In this document: piece by piece, positions 42,042 to 52,338 of the stretch | How positions within the stretch are numbered: position 1 is the first letter of the stretch | How the letters are laid out: each line of letters opens with the position of its first letter | NCBI GenBank assembly: GCA_963790715.1 | Contig: CAWBPN010000011.1 | Location: 62,001 to 126,000, forward strand | Direction of reading: 5' to 3' | DNA: 64,000 nucleotides | Source: DCFW01 sp963790715 | GTDB taxonomy: Bacteria; Bacteroidota; Bacteroidia; Bacteroidales; Bacteroidaceae | Position numbers and translations under genes: made by a program | The notes under the pieces: model-generated | The model's input: only the letters and a program-made list of their open reading frames with translations | What the model was told of the DNA's origin: nothing | Databases searched by the model: none

Positions 42042-44812
42042 ACATCGTAATATTAATTACCACGCATCCGCAAATGGGCATTTTGCTCACTCCCTACTAC
42101 GTGAGGCCGCAGGAAAAAGATTCTCTTCTTGTGGAAGAACAAGCCACATCTTATAATAAACAATTGTTGGAATCTGAGAATCAATGCATCGAACTTTCGG
42201 CAAAATACTCTGAGCAACAACTACTTAAGCAGTCATTTATAGACGGTATGAGTGCTGACGATTTTTGGAAGAAAGTGGATATTAACCAATTTCGCAAATA
42301 TGTGCGCCCGTATATCGACGGTTTAATGTATGAAATGATACATCAAATCATCCGCTATAACCTGCCGCTATATGTTAAGGAAGCAGGCGACAATGTTCTT
42401 TATACTTTTAACCGTATACGCACACAGCATGATGCAGCTCATGCAGAATTCTATTTTAATCTTGACAAACAAGGCTTCAACTACCGAATAAGATGCTATT
42501 GTGAGGGGCACAGACTTGATTTGCTTCATGAACGTCCTGTAATTACAATAACACAATCGCCGGCAACAATGGTGCTTGGACAGGAGCTCTATGTCGTAAA
42601 CAATATGAACACACCATTTCTGTTGCCATTTCTTAAACGTCAGGAAGTGTTTGCCGATTACAGCCAATTGGATAAATACCTGAATGTTGTAGTCATCCCC
42701 GCCATACGTCAATACCCAAGTCGATGCAAAGGACTGGGCATATTCCATAAGCGTATCAAAACTCAGTGCGAAATACTTGTGCACAATGCAAGTAAAGATG
42801 AAACACACTTTAAGCTTCGCTTCAAATATGGTGATTACATAATCAGCGATGAAACGCTTACTTACGTGTTGCCTGTAAATAAAGTAGCCGGTGAACTGCC
42901 GACAATATATTTTTTTACGCGTGATCGTGATAATGAAAATAGAATAATAACGACTCTACAACAAATCGGCTTGGAAGCTGAAGGCAATAATCAATTTGTA
43001 CTTAAGGGTAACTTATATGATTGGATGCAAACCAACTACAACATACTTAAGTCACTTATTACATTCAAGCAAGAGGAAACGAACAACGAGATATATGCAG
43101 GTAAAATTTCAGTAGAACAACAAATAACAGAAAAGACAGACTGGTTTGACGTACACATACGTGTAAACATTGCCGGTTATGAATATAGCTTTTACAGATT
43201 CAAAGACAATATCATCAATCGCAACCCTGTATTTCGCCTACCAAACGGACAAGTGATATTGTTACCAACCGAATGGTTCGAAAAATATGACAACTTCTTT
43301 TCACTCGGTACGCCATCCGAGGGAGACAACATACGTATCAAGAAAATGCACAGAGGGGTTATAGGACAAATACAAGACAAATCGCTTGACGAATACAAGC
43401 CCAAACAACTGCTTGCCGTGCCAAAAGCTATCAAAGCTATCCTTCGACAATATCAAATTGAAGGTTACTCGTGGTTGGCTCACCTTTCGCAAAACAATAT
43501 GGGAGGATGTTTGGCAGACGATATGGGTTTAGGTAAGACATTGCAAGTAATTACATTGCTTCAATATGAATATGGCAACAGTCCAGACAAGCAAGCATCA
43601 CTTATTGTCGTTCCTACTTCACTGATCAATAATTGGATTAACGAAGTAAAACGTTTTTCTGAACTTACCACTTATGTTTTCAAGGATGGTGCACGACTTG
43701 ACGAACAACGTACTCAAAGGATTTTCGACCATTTCGATATTATCATTGCATCATATTCCATGCTTTGGCGATACATCTACTTATTAAAGACATATTCATT
43801 TTTTTATATTGTTCTTGACGAAAGCCAAAATATCAAAAATTCCACATCCATTACATACCGCGCAGCAATACGCCTCAACGGTCAGCATCGATTTGTAATG
43901 ACCGGTACTCCTATTGAAAATTCGCTAAAAGACTTATGGTCGCAATTCAATTTTATCAATCCAGGCTTACTCAATAGCGTTGAATATTTTCAAAAGCACT
44001 TCATTATGCCTATCGTTCACGACGGCAACAAGGATGCAATACAAAATTTGCAAGAACTTATCATGCCATACTTTCTTCGCCGGACAAAAAAGCAGGTTGC
44101 GCCTGAATTACCTCAACTTACCGAAGAAGTGGTATATTGCGACATGACTGAAGAACAACGGGAATTGTACCAAAAAGAACACAACAGTATACGCAACATG
44201 ATATTGGAAGACCACGTAGTATCCAATTTCGAGCTTCTCAGCAGCATCAGCCGTTTACGCCAGTTAGCCAATCATCCGCGCATGATATTTTCAGATTACC
44301 AATACATATCCGGAAAGATAGAACGCGTTATCGACGACTTTGACACGTTACGCAGCGAAGGTCATAAAGTACTGTTGTTTTCATCTTTTGTAAAACATCT
44401 CGACTTAATAAAAGAAGAATTCGAAAAGCATAAGTGGAAATATGCCATGCTCACCGGGCGGACGCAAGACCGTACAGATGCCATAGAATATTTCAACCAA
44501 AATGCTGACGTGTTCGCATTCCTTATTTCATTAAAAGCCGGTGGCACAGGTCTCAACCTGACGCAAGCCGATTATGTATTTATTCTTGACCCGTGGTGGA
44601 ATCCTGCCAGTGAAGAACAAGCATTGAGCCGTGCTTATCGCATAGGACAAGACAAAAATGTATTTGTCTATCGTTATATAACGAAAGACAGTATTGAAGA
44701 AAAAATAAAAGACCTTCAAAAAAAGAAACTGAATCTATCCCATGAGTTCATCACCAACAACAATCCTCTTGAATCGTTGTCTGATGATGACTGGAAAGAA
44801 TTACTTACCTAG
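42029..44812 (+). CDS. SNF2-family DEAD/DEAH-box helicase
   Basis: About 927 residues from the ATG at 42029 (a GTG lies four codons earlier). The C-terminal two-thirds is a SNF2 ATPase: DDMGLGKTLQVITLLQYEYG (motif I), IVVPTSLINNWINEVKRF (Ia), VLDESQNIKN (II), MTGTPIENSLKDLWSQFNF (III), SLKAGGTGLNLTQADYVFILDPWWNPASEEQALSRAYRIGQ (V-VI). The first 400 residues are unlike a zinc-finger SWIM domain and hold no recognisable domain. Bacterial SNF2 proteins of this kind probably remodel nucleoprotein complexes or stalled RNA polymerase; the target is unknown. It overlaps hemW by 13 bp and converges with the clostripain gene. Confidence 0.92.
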   Translation: MGGINIVILITTHPQMGILLTPYYVRPQEKDSLLVEEQATSYNKQLLESENQCIELSAKYSEQQLLKQSFIDGMSADDFWKKVDINQFRKYVRPYIDGLMYEMIHQIIRYNLPLYVKEAGDNVLYTFNRIRTQHDAAHAEFYFNLDKQGFNYRIRCYCEGHRLDLLHERPVITITQSPATMVLGQELYVVNNMNTPFLLPFLKRQEVFADYSQLDKYLNVVVIPAIRQYPSRCKGLGIFHKRIKTQCEILVHNASKDETHFKLRFKYGDYIISDETLTYVLPVNKVAGELPTIYFFTRDRDNENRIITTLQQIGLEAEGNNQFVLKGNLYDWMQTNYNILKSLITFKQEETNNEIYAGKISVEQQITEKTDWFDVHIRVNIAGYEYSFYRFKDNIINRNPVFRLPNGQVILLPTEWFEKYDNFFSLGTPSEGDNIRIKKMHRGVIGQIQDKSLDEYKPKQLLAVPKAIKAILRQYQIEGYSWLAHLSQNNMGGCLADDMGLGKTLQVITLLQYEYGNSPDKQASLIVVPTSLINNWINEVKRFSELTTYVFKDGARLDEQRTQRIFDHFDIIIASYSMLWRYIYLLKTYSFFYIVLDESQNIKNSTSITYRAAIRLNGQHRFVMTGTPIENSLKDLWSQFNFINPGLLNSVEYFQKHFIMPIVHDGNKDAIQNLQELIMPYFLRRTKKQVAPELPQLTEEVVYCDMTEEQRELYQKEHNSIRNMILEDHVVSNFELLSSISRLRQLANHPRMIFSDYQYISGKIERVIDDFDTLRSEGHKVLLFSSFVKHLDLIKEEFEKHKWKYAMLTGRTQDRTDAIEYFNQNADVFAFLISLKAGGTGLNLTQADYVFILDPWWNPASEEQALSRAYRIGQDKNVFVYRYITKDSIEEKIKDLQKKKLNLSHEFITNNNPLESLSDDDWKELLT

Positions 44813-46065
44813 AAAAACACATTTATACCTGCATCATTGTACCAATCAAGCGTTTGATAAAATGTATTCCATTGAGTGGTAGTAGCATTTGAAGAAGCAA
44901 CAGGTATATACATACCCAATCCGCAATCTTTGTTAATAGTTACATCACCTTTACATAATTCACTATAGGCATATGGTTCCTTACCGTTCCACACCACAGT
45001 AGCTGCCAATTGTGTTTCCCATGCTGAAAGAGATGCTGCATCAGCAATACGAGAAATAGCATCTTCCATATCATAACTGAAATGTGTATCCGAATAATAT
45101 ATCGGATCAAAATATTGAATATTGCTTACGTCGTTTTTTATATTGGCTTGCAAAGTGTCTGCACGTGCAGATCCGCTTGCTAAAATTGTTCCTGTAAGCG
45201 ATGCCAACTTACCCAATTCACTGCACTTGACAACGGACAAGCATACACCGGTACTCCATCCGTTAGGATCTTCATCAGAATGGTAATATGTATAATATAC
45301 TTTGGCTATATTTTTCACATAATCTTCCTCATTATCGGCATCGGCAAACAGGAACGGTACTACACGCTGATAAGGAGCACCGTCGGACGCTATTTCAAAA
45401 GGAGAACCGATAACGTAGTCCGTCACATCCTTCAATTCGTAAGCTGTCTCAATATCCTGCATGTAGCAAGCATCGGACATAATGAAATCAAAATGCACAC
45501 CTACGGAAGAAAGAGTATTTTTCAAGGTATTTATGTACATTGAATATGTGTTGTCAGAGGAACCGCCACCATCTACAATAACCGAACGAGTACCATAAGA
45601 AGAAGCTGTCGTACTTGATTCTCCCGACAAGCAAGATGGCACCCACCCTATTCCATGCGACCAAAGAATCAATCCGTAATTATCGGCAGGATATGCACTG
45701 AAAGCATCTTTCATAACAGATTTCATCACCGAAGAGTTAGCGGCATTTTGATTATTGCTGTAAGTCTTTACAGTATCCACGCGTGTCACTTCATTACCGC
45801 TATGTGACAATTTCAATAAACATGCGGCCGTCGGAGTTCGCATATATACAAGCAGATTATTTCTTGCATCTACCGATTTCATTCCTGTAAGCATCTGGCT
45901 GTAATTATATGCAGCATCGCCTGACAAACTATTATTTGCCGCCACATACACAAGTATAGTACGTGTTTTTGCACTTTTATCAAGCCCTAACGAATCGCAA
46001 GAACTAAATAAGAATAATGCCAATAATACGTATAAAAAGCATATTTTATATTTCCGATATATCAT
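44809..46065 (-). CDS. Clostripain-family (C11) cysteine peptidase lipoprotein
   Basis: From the preferred ATG at 46065 (others at 46071 and 46077) the protein has 418 residues. A lipoprotein signal (FLYVLLALFLFSSC, Cys23) anchors it to a membrane. The C11 catalytic pair is visible: His in GLILWSHGIGW and Cys in SDACYMQ. TRTILVYVAANNSLSG is the family N-terminus. C11 peptidases cut after Arg or Lys and often mature by self-cleavage. No operon partner is visible; its end overlaps the helicase end by 4 bp. Confidence 0.88.
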   Translation of the reverse strand: MIYRKYKICFLYVLLALFLFSSCDSLGLDKSAKTRTILVYVAANNSLSGDAAYNYSQMLTGMKSVDARNNLLVYMRTPTAACLLKLSHSGNEVTRVDTVKTYSNNQNAANSSVMKSVMKDAFSAYPADNYGLILWSHGIGWVPSCLSGESSTTASSYGTRSVIVDGGGSSDNTYSMYINTLKNTLSSVGVHFDFIMSDACYMQDIETAYELKDVTDYVIGSPFEIASDGAPYQRVVPFLFADADNEEDYVKNIAKVYYTYYHSDEDPNGWSTGVCLSVVKCSELGKLASLTGTILASGSARADTLQANIKNDVSNIQYFDPIYYSDTHFSYDMEDAISRIADAASLSAWETQLAATVVWNGKEPYAYSELCKGDVTINKDCGLGMYIPVASSNATTTQWNTFYQTLDWYNDAGINVFF

Positions 46066-46091
46066 AATCATAACCATAATTTTTATGGTTA

Positions 46092-46099
46092 CAAATATA
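46092..46099 (-). promoter_or_regulatory. -7 element of the clostripain gene
   Basis: TATATTTG on the minus strand; transcription near 46087 gives leaders of about 10-22 nt to the three possible ATG codons. Confidence 0.45.
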
Positions 46100-46153
46100 A
46101 AATAAATAATTCATCCGAACTTCATGCCATATTATAATTCTTATTAAGATACA

Positions 46154-46185
46154 TTTGCTTAATAGGCAAAAAATTCATAATTTTG
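46154..46185 (+). promoter_or_regulatory. topB promoter
   Basis: TTTG (46154-46157) and TAATTTTG (46178-46185) are 20 bp apart, matching the Bacteroidetes consensus. The ATG lies 19 bp downstream. Confidence 0.65.
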
Positions 46186-46204
46186 TTGGCTCAAAAAGAC
46201 AAGA

Positions 46205-48259
46205 ATGATAGTTTGCATTGCAGAAAAACCTAGTGTTGCCAAAGACATAGCTGATATATTAGGAGCCACAGCCCGCCATGACGGATATTTAGAAGGAAAC
46301 GGCTACCAAGTGACATGGACTTTCGGACACCTCTGTACACTGAAAGCACCCGACGAATATACACCTGAGTGGAAGCGATGGGATCTCTCAACTTTACCGA
46401 TGATACCGCCGAAATTCGGCATTACTCTGATTGACATCGAATCGGACAAGAAACAGTTTCACATAATTGAAAAACTCATGCAAGCCGCCGACAGCATCAT
46501 CAACTGTGGTGATGCCGGCCAGGAAGGTGAACTCATCCAACGTTGGGTGATGCTTAAAGCTCGCGCCACCTGTCCGGTACAACGCTTGTGGATATCATCA
46601 CTAACCGAAGAATCCATTCGCGAAGGTTTCAAACATCTGCAAGACCAAAAAGTCTATCAATCACTATACGAAGCAGGAATGAGCCGTGCCATAGGTGATT
46701 GGATACTTGGAATGAATGCCACCCGTCTCTATACACTGAAATATGGACGAAACGGCCAAGTGCTTTCTATCGGACGTGTGCAAACCCCTACTCTTGCACT
46801 CATCGTAAATCGCCAACACGAAATTGAGGCGTTCAAACCCGAAGCTTATTGGGAATTGAAGACACTATATCGTGATGTGTCGTTCAATTCCACAAAAGGT
46901 AAATTCACAGATAAGGAAGAAGGACTGAAATTTCTGGAAACAGTTAAGACGTCGCCATTCACAATAACCGATGTGCAAAAGAAAAAAGGCGTTGAATATG
47001 CACCTCGGCTCTTCGACCTGACATCACTGCAAGTCGAATGCAACAAAAAGTTTGGCTATTCGGCTGATACCACACTGAAAATGATTCAAAGCCTTTATGA
47101 AAAGAAAGTAACAACATATCCACGTGTCGACACAACATTCCTGAGTGAAGACATATATCCGAAGTGCCCAAGTATTTTAGCCGGAATTAAAGATTATGCA
47201 GCACTTACCGCTCCTCTTGCCGGTAAAAAACTGCCAAAGACAAAGAAAGTATTCGACAGCAGTAAAGTCACCGATCACCATGCCATTATCCCAACCGGAC
47301 AACAGCCGCACGGACTAACCGATATGGAAAGCCATGTTTATGACATGGTATGCCGACGCTTCATAGCAGTGTTTTATCCCGATTGCAAAATATCTACTAC
47401 CACCGTACTCGGAGCTGTTGAAAAGATAGAATTCAAAGCAACAGGTAAACAAATTCTAGAATCGGGCTGGCGCGTGGTATTCGCAAAAGACACATCCGAA
47501 GATGATGACAATAAAGAAAACAATGAAGAACATACATTACCTGATTTTACTATAGGAGAAAGCGGACCTCATAAACCTGATTTGCTTGAAAAGTGGACAC
47601 AACCTCCAAAACCATATACCGAAGCCACATTACTTCGTGCTATGGAAACAGCAGGTAAATTAGTGGATAATGACGAATTGCGCGACGCCCTGAAAGAAAA
47701 CGGTATCGGTCGCCCTTCTACCCGTGCCGCAATCATAGAAACTCTTTTCAAACGCCGATATATTCGCAAGGAACGTAAAAACTTGATAGCCACGCCTACA
47801 GGTGTAGAACTAATTGGCATTATAAACGAAGACCTTTTAAAAAGTGCTGAACTTACAGGCTTATGGGAAAAGAAGTTACGTGAAATAGAACGCAAGAAAT
47901 ACGACACAGCCACGTTTATTAACGAGTTGAAGCAAATGGTGTGTAAAATAGTTGCTGATGTAAAGAATGATCACTCGTTTCGCCACATAACCGTAATGGA
48001 TGAGGAAACCGAAAAAGCTAACTTGAAAAAGACGTTGGAGAAGAAAAGTGCAGCGCGCAAAACTGCTGTCAAAGTCAAAGTGCAAAAGCCAAAAGTTGAG
48101 ACAAAAAATTCCAAAGCAGAGATGCAAGGACCGAAAGCTGACGACATTATTGGTAAACCATGCCCAAAATGCGGCAAGGGACAGATAATCAAAGGTCGCT
48201 CTGCATACGGATGTTCCGAATGGAAAAGCGGATGCGATTGGCGCAAACCTTTTGATTAA
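46205..48259 (+). CDS. topB: DNA topoisomerase III
   Basis: A 684-residue type IA topoisomerase. The Toprim domain starts CIAEKPSVAKDIADILG and includes the acidic triad sequence NCGDAGQEGELI. The active-site Tyr is Y305 in TTYPRVDTTF; RVQTPTLALI and GIGRPSTRAAIIE are also diagnostic. The C-terminus is Lys-rich and ends in one zinc ribbon (CPKCGKGQIIKGRSAYGCSEW...). It decatenates replication or recombination intermediates. Although topB homologues are frequent on mobile elements in this phylum, nothing nearby suggests one here. Confidence 0.94.
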   Translation: MIVCIAEKPSVAKDIADILGATARHDGYLEGNGYQVTWTFGHLCTLKAPDEYTPEWKRWDLSTLPMIPPKFGITLIDIESDKKQFHIIEKLMQAADSIINCGDAGQEGELIQRWVMLKARATCPVQRLWISSLTEESIREGFKHLQDQKVYQSLYEAGMSRAIGDWILGMNATRLYTLKYGRNGQVLSIGRVQTPTLALIVNRQHEIEAFKPEAYWELKTLYRDVSFNSTKGKFTDKEEGLKFLETVKTSPFTITDVQKKKGVEYAPRLFDLTSLQVECNKKFGYSADTTLKMIQSLYEKKVTTYPRVDTTFLSEDIYPKCPSILAGIKDYAALTAPLAGKKLPKTKKVFDSSKVTDHHAIIPTGQQPHGLTDMESHVYDMVCRRFIAVFYPDCKISTTTVLGAVEKIEFKATGKQILESGWRVVFAKDTSEDDDNKENNEEHTLPDFTIGESGPHKPDLLEKWTQPPKPYTEATLLRAMETAGKLVDNDELRDALKENGIGRPSTRAAIIETLFKRRYIRKERKNLIATPTGVELIGIINEDLLKSAELTGLWEKKLREIERKKYDTATFINELKQMVCKIVADVKNDHSFRHITVMDEETEKANLKKTLEKKSAARKTAVKVKVQKPKVETKNSKAEMQGPKADDIIGKPCPKCGKGQIIKGRSAYGCSEWKSGCDWRKPFD

Positions 48260-48296
48260 AGTGCCGCATTCCTTTTACGGCTGGCATAAACAGAAA

Positions 48297-50843
48297 TTAA
48301 TCCTCGTTTTTGGGCTGATTATGGATGTATACATCGCGATGAGGATACGGTATCTCGATATTGTTCTTGTTAAGAGTATTGTACACAGCCTCCTGAACCT
48401 TGCTTATAAAGCTGACTTTTTCAACAACAAGTACCCACAACGTGATGCTTAAATTGACACTGTTATCGCCGAAACTGTCGAACATTACGTTCACACCTCT
48501 CGTCTTACTCATTATGTCACGACCATTGGCATCCTTTGACTGAAGAGCGTTTATTGCATCAAGAAGCATTTTACGCACTTCTTCTACATTCACTCCATAA
48601 GCCACACCTACAGTTATTTTGGCAAGTTCATATAAATGGTTTCGCGTCAAATTCTTGAAATTCTTATTGAACAACGAACTATTCAAGAAAGCAATAACAC
48701 TTCCATCCATCGTGGCTATCTGTGTGCTTTGATAAGTGATGCTGTCAACCTTACCTCTTATGCCGTCACATTCTATATAATCGCCAACCCTCACACGACC
48801 TGTCATAAGAGACACGCCATAAAAGAAGTTTTCAAGTAAATCCTTCATCGCAAAACCAACGCCGGTAGCAAGACCTGCCGTGACAATAGATATACCCGAC
48901 TTCGGAACCTGCAACAAAATAATTGTAAATATAAAATAAATACCCCAAACCAAAATAGCCGTTAAGTTGTTTGACAACGTAAAATTAGCTTGGTTTGCAA
49001 TAACAACACCACCGTTCTTTCTTTTCAAACTTGACAATTTGTAATAATGATAGAAAGACTTTATGGAATAATTAAGATATCTGAAAATAAAATACATTCC
49101 GGCTACCAATACTATTTTAAACAGCGACAATTGGCATACACCCTTCAGATCAATAAACGGATGCATGAATATGAAAAAACACGTATCGGTTAGGTCAAAT
49201 ACATCTGCCGCCCACCAAATACAGAATAAAACGGAAAGCACGCCGGCAACAGGCAACAACACCATGTTAACCAAATCAAAGAACCATGTCACCTTAATAT
49301 ACTCACCTTTTTTAATTTTACTATTCGTAGCAGAATTAACTCCCAATGAATTTTTAGCATGATATTTATTGACGCGCTTTGACAATATTTCGGACTCGTA
49401 TAACTTAAGTAGGTCGTAAAAGCAGGTGATCGTTTGTATGGCTGTCAACTGGAAAAGCCACCAAATGAACACTTGCACTGAAAGCAGAACATAGCCGAAC
49501 CATGCAAAGAAACACGACACAACCATGACCGTCAATGATATCCATGTATAAAATATGTCATTTCTTGCTATGTTATTGTTGTGACGTGTGATTACGAACC
49601 ATTGCCAGAGTGTGAACAAAAGCAGTATCGGTGGAAATATTAACTCTACCAAACTATTAGGTATAAAGATGATACGAAATACAATAATAATGAATCCCAT
49701 CAACACAATTGGAGTATAAATACGAAATCCGCTTTTGATTTGGTCACCGTTAAAACGTATAAGCAAAGAGATGAAAATGACTGACAATAACCATGCATAT
49801 TCAACTAGCAGTCCTGAAGCCATAATAAAAAAATTATGACTCATAAACATACGAGCTATCATTATTGACAGAGCAAATATTAAGGCATCGACAGCTATAA
49901 TCAAACATATTTTCTTTTTCTTGAACTCTACTGTTTGTAAAGCTTTTACTTTACGCATCAATACTCTGACCACCACATTACTTATTATTGTTGCCAGAAT
50001 AAAATAAAATACCACAAACACAATAAGACCGAAAACAATATTTCCTCGCCATTCGCTGTGTACTTGCCGGTTGTTATCCTCGTATTTATCTGACACATCA
50101 CGTTTGACCTGTCTCAAAGTACGACTGAATTTACTAAGTATGGTGAAATAACTGTTATCACCATTCACAAAAATATTTTTTTGAATGTTATGATAGCATT
50201 TAATGGCGTAGTCATTTAATTCTTTCAACTTGCTAGATACCCGGTCATAGTTTTCATTGTCCTGAATAATTGTATTGCGCAATGTTATCATTTGCGCACG
50301 CAAAACTATGGCATAATTTAAACATGCAGCGCGATCGGCCTGTCCTCGTTTATCAAGCATAAACGGTATATTTCCTTTTTGATGAGGCTGAATTTTTTCA
50401 CCCGGTCTCATTTTTAGATGTGGCAACCTTACAAGTGAAGGCGGTAATTGCTGCAACGTAGAAATAAGTCCGTTATATTGTGCTATCTCAATATTCATTC
50501 TTTTCATAATCTTATCGTATGGCATACGATTCTCATTAAATTGTCGGAACTGATCTGTAGCTTCATGACACGCATAGGTGAGATCAAATGTATAATCCTG
50601 CTTTTGCGAATAAAGCATCAATCCGATTTGATCACTTTTCTGCATAATAGAAATCATCTTATTATGCTGCATCTCGTTCATTTGATTTAACCGTATAAGC
50701 GTTTGTTTCTGTTCATTATACGTATTTCCGAGTTCCGAACGCAACACAGATAAAGTTTGTGGCAAGTTACGCTCTTTCAGTACTGCATTCGACGGAAAAA
50801 TGCAGAAAACAATAAGGATTGAGGTAATGATGTATTTTTTCAT
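48297..50843 (-). CDS. MscS-family mechanosensitive channel, large multi-span type
   Basis: 848 residues. A signal peptide and a helical periplasmic N-terminal domain (about 20-270) are followed by around ten hydrophobic segments. The C-terminal MscS domain (about 620-840) carries the pore helix (GISIVTAGLATGVGFAMKDLLENFFYGVSLM) and the beta domain RVRVGDYIECDGIRGKVDSITYQSTQIATMDGSVIAFLNSSLFNKNFKNLTRN. The size and layout resemble MscK/YbdG-type large channels that release osmolytes under hypo-osmotic shock. Confidence 0.9.
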   Translation of the reverse strand: MKKYIITSILIVFCIFPSNAVLKERNLPQTLSVLRSELGNTYNEQKQTLIRLNQMNEMQHNKMISIMQKSDQIGLMLYSQKQDYTFDLTYACHEATDQFRQFNENRMPYDKIMKRMNIEIAQYNGLISTLQQLPPSLVRLPHLKMRPGEKIQPHQKGNIPFMLDKRGQADRAACLNYAIVLRAQMITLRNTIIQDNENYDRVSSKLKELNDYAIKCYHNIQKNIFVNGDNSYFTILSKFSRTLRQVKRDVSDKYEDNNRQVHSEWRGNIVFGLIVFVVFYFILATIISNVVVRVLMRKVKALQTVEFKKKKICLIIAVDALIFALSIMIARMFMSHNFFIMASGLLVEYAWLLSVIFISLLIRFNGDQIKSGFRIYTPIVLMGFIIIVFRIIFIPNSLVELIFPPILLLFTLWQWFVITRHNNNIARNDIFYTWISLTVMVVSCFFAWFGYVLLSVQVFIWWLFQLTAIQTITCFYDLLKLYESEILSKRVNKYHAKNSLGVNSATNSKIKKGEYIKVTWFFDLVNMVLLPVAGVLSVLFCIWWAADVFDLTDTCFFIFMHPFIDLKGVCQLSLFKIVLVAGMYFIFRYLNYSIKSFYHYYKLSSLKRKNGGVVIANQANFTLSNNLTAILVWGIYFIFTIILLQVPKSGISIVTAGLATGVGFAMKDLLENFFYGVSLMTGRVRVGDYIECDGIRGKVDSITYQSTQIATMDGSVIAFLNSSLFNKNFKNLTRNHLYELAKITVGVAYGVNVEEVRKMLLDAINALQSKDANGRDIMSKTRGVNVMFDSFGDNSVNLSITLWVLVVEKVSFISKVQEAVYNTLNKNNIEIPYPHRDVYIHNQPKNED

Positions 50844-50860
50844 GTCTAATTAAATCTCGC

Positions 50861-50891
50861 CAAAAGTATTCATTTTATTAATATTCAACAA
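50861..50891 (-). promoter_or_regulatory. Promoter of the MscS-like gene
   Basis: TACTTTTG on the minus strand (50868-50861), with TTG (50891-50889) 20 bp upstream. The ATG at 50843 lies 17 bp downstream. Confidence 0.55.
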
Positions 50892-50933
50892 CAATTTTAT
50901 CCATAAAAAAAGAGATAGCTTGAATTTATTCAT

Positions 50934-50941
50934 TACTTTTG
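50934..50941 (+). promoter_or_regulatory. -7 element of the transglutaminase-like gene
   Basis: TACTTTTG, 28 bp before the ATG at 50970; no -33 TTG at the usual spacing. It diverges from the MscS-like promoter. Confidence 0.5.
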
Positions 50942-50969
50942 TAAAAAACATTACATTCAATTCTTCTAA

Positions 50970-52286
50970 ATGAAAAAGTATATTTCTATCATATTATTGA
51001 CACTTGTGGTATTCGCAAACGTGAGTATGGCAGATAATTGGGAAAAAGAAAAGATGAACCGTATAAAGCTTGACTTTCGTTTATCCGAAGCTCAGGTAAA
51101 AGAATATATCAGCAAATATATTCCAGACGTAACTGAAGAGCAGATGCGGCAATGGGAAAAAAGCAAGGCTTTGGAATATATGATTATCGACGGGCAGAAA
51201 CGCTACTTCAATAACGCCGGGCAGAATCTTTTTCGAATAGATTCTGCAGCGCACGCCATGAAAGTTGCTAAAGACGGAATGTCTCTAAGTGGCAGTGATA
51301 AAGACGACGAAATACTTTTACCTCAAATTATCAATGCAGTAAAGCAAACGGGATATGACACCGTGATGCCGAAGCACATGCGGGTTACATATACGCTTAC
51401 AGTTAAGCCGAACATGGTGCCCGACGGTAAAATAATACGCTGTTGGTTACCTTTCCCCAGAAGGGATATACGCAGGCAACAACAAGTTAAACTTCTCAGT
51501 ACCGGTGAAGAAAAATATACGTTATCCCCTTTATCATGCAAACACAGTACGCTTTATATGGAAAAGAAAGCTGTAAAAGATAAACCAACCGTATTCACAG
51601 AATCTTTTGAATATACGCCATACGCCGAATGGCACAACCTTAAGGCGGATGATATACGCCCATACGATACTAAAAGTGCTCTTTACAAAAAATACACATC
51701 CGAGCGTGAAACGCATATCCGCTTTTCTCCGCGCATAAGAAAATTAGCGGCGGAACTTACCAAAGGAGAGACGAATCCCTTGCTCAAAGCACGTAGCATC
51801 TTCGCTTGGATTAACAAACATTTTCCATGGGCATCGGCACGCGAATACTCCACTATCGACAATATTCCTGAATATGTGCTGGATAATCATCACGGCGATT
51901 GCGGACAAGTCAGCCTGTTATTTATAACATTGTGCAGATGTTCGGGCATTCCGGCTCATTTCCAAAGCGGATTCATGATGCATCCCGGCGACTCGGGAAT
52001 GCACGACTGGTCTGAAATATATTTTCAGGGAATAGGTTGGGTACCTGTAGACCAATCTTTCGGAATTCCGCCTTATGCCAAAAACGATGACGAACGTATG
52101 TTTTTCTTAGGTGGAATAGACTCATGGCGCATGATAGTAAACAGCGATTATTCCATGCCGTTGGCACCGAAAAAGAAGTTTCCACGTAGCGAAACGGTAG
52201 ACTTCCAACGAGGTGAAGTCGAATGGGAAGGAGGCAATCTATACTTCGATAAATGGAATTATAATATGGATATTACATATTTTTAG
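50970..52286 (+). CDS. Secreted transglutaminase-like (cysteine peptidase fold) protein
   Basis: 438 residues with a signal peptide (ISIILLTLVVFANVSMA). The transglutaminase core lies in the C-terminal half: catalytic Cys in HHGDCGQVSLLFITLCRCSGIPAHFQSGF, His and Asp in MHDWSEIYFQGIGWVPVDQSFG. An N-terminal region with YTLTVKPNMVPDGKIIRCWLPFPRRDIRRQQ resembles the Ig-like part found in such proteins. Bacterial members are usually peptidases or amidases rather than cross-linking enzymes. The target is unknown. It stands alone. Confidence 0.85.
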   Translation: MKKYISIILLTLVVFANVSMADNWEKEKMNRIKLDFRLSEAQVKEYISKYIPDVTEEQMRQWEKSKALEYMIIDGQKRYFNNAGQNLFRIDSAAHAMKVAKDGMSLSGSDKDDEILLPQIINAVKQTGYDTVMPKHMRVTYTLTVKPNMVPDGKIIRCWLPFPRRDIRRQQQVKLLSTGEEKYTLSPLSCKHSTLYMEKKAVKDKPTVFTESFEYTPYAEWHNLKADDIRPYDTKSALYKKYTSERETHIRFSPRIRKLAAELTKGETNPLLKARSIFAWINKHFPWASAREYSTIDNIPEYVLDNHHGDCGQVSLLFITLCRCSGIPAHFQSGFMMHPGDSGMHDWSEIYFQGIGWVPVDQSFGIPPYAKNDDERMFFLGGIDSWRMIVNSDYSMPLAPKKKFPRSETVDFQRGEVEWEGGNLYFDKWNYNMDITYF

Positions 52287-52295
52287 ACATTTAAA

Positions 52296-52330
52296 ATGCC
52301 GGCATCACTGTCGGCATCACTTTTATTATT
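52296..52330. terminator. Weak bidirectional terminator between convergent genes
   Basis: A 6-bp stem ATGCCG / CGGCAT (52296-52301 with 52312-52317) with T-rich sequence on the plus side and A-rich sequence before it. It would serve the transglutaminase-like gene (plus) and perhaps the GH27 gene (minus). Confidence 0.5.
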
Positions 52331-52338
52331 AATTGTAC

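Noticed and set aside
42368..42808. 146-codon frame on the minus strand within the SNF2 gene
   Set aside because: It is a shadow of the helicase N-terminal region with no recognisable domain.
46205..48259. topB as a marker of a conjugative element
   Set aside because: No transfer, mobilisation or integrase gene and no attachment-site repeat are visible; neighbours are ordinary chromosomal genes.
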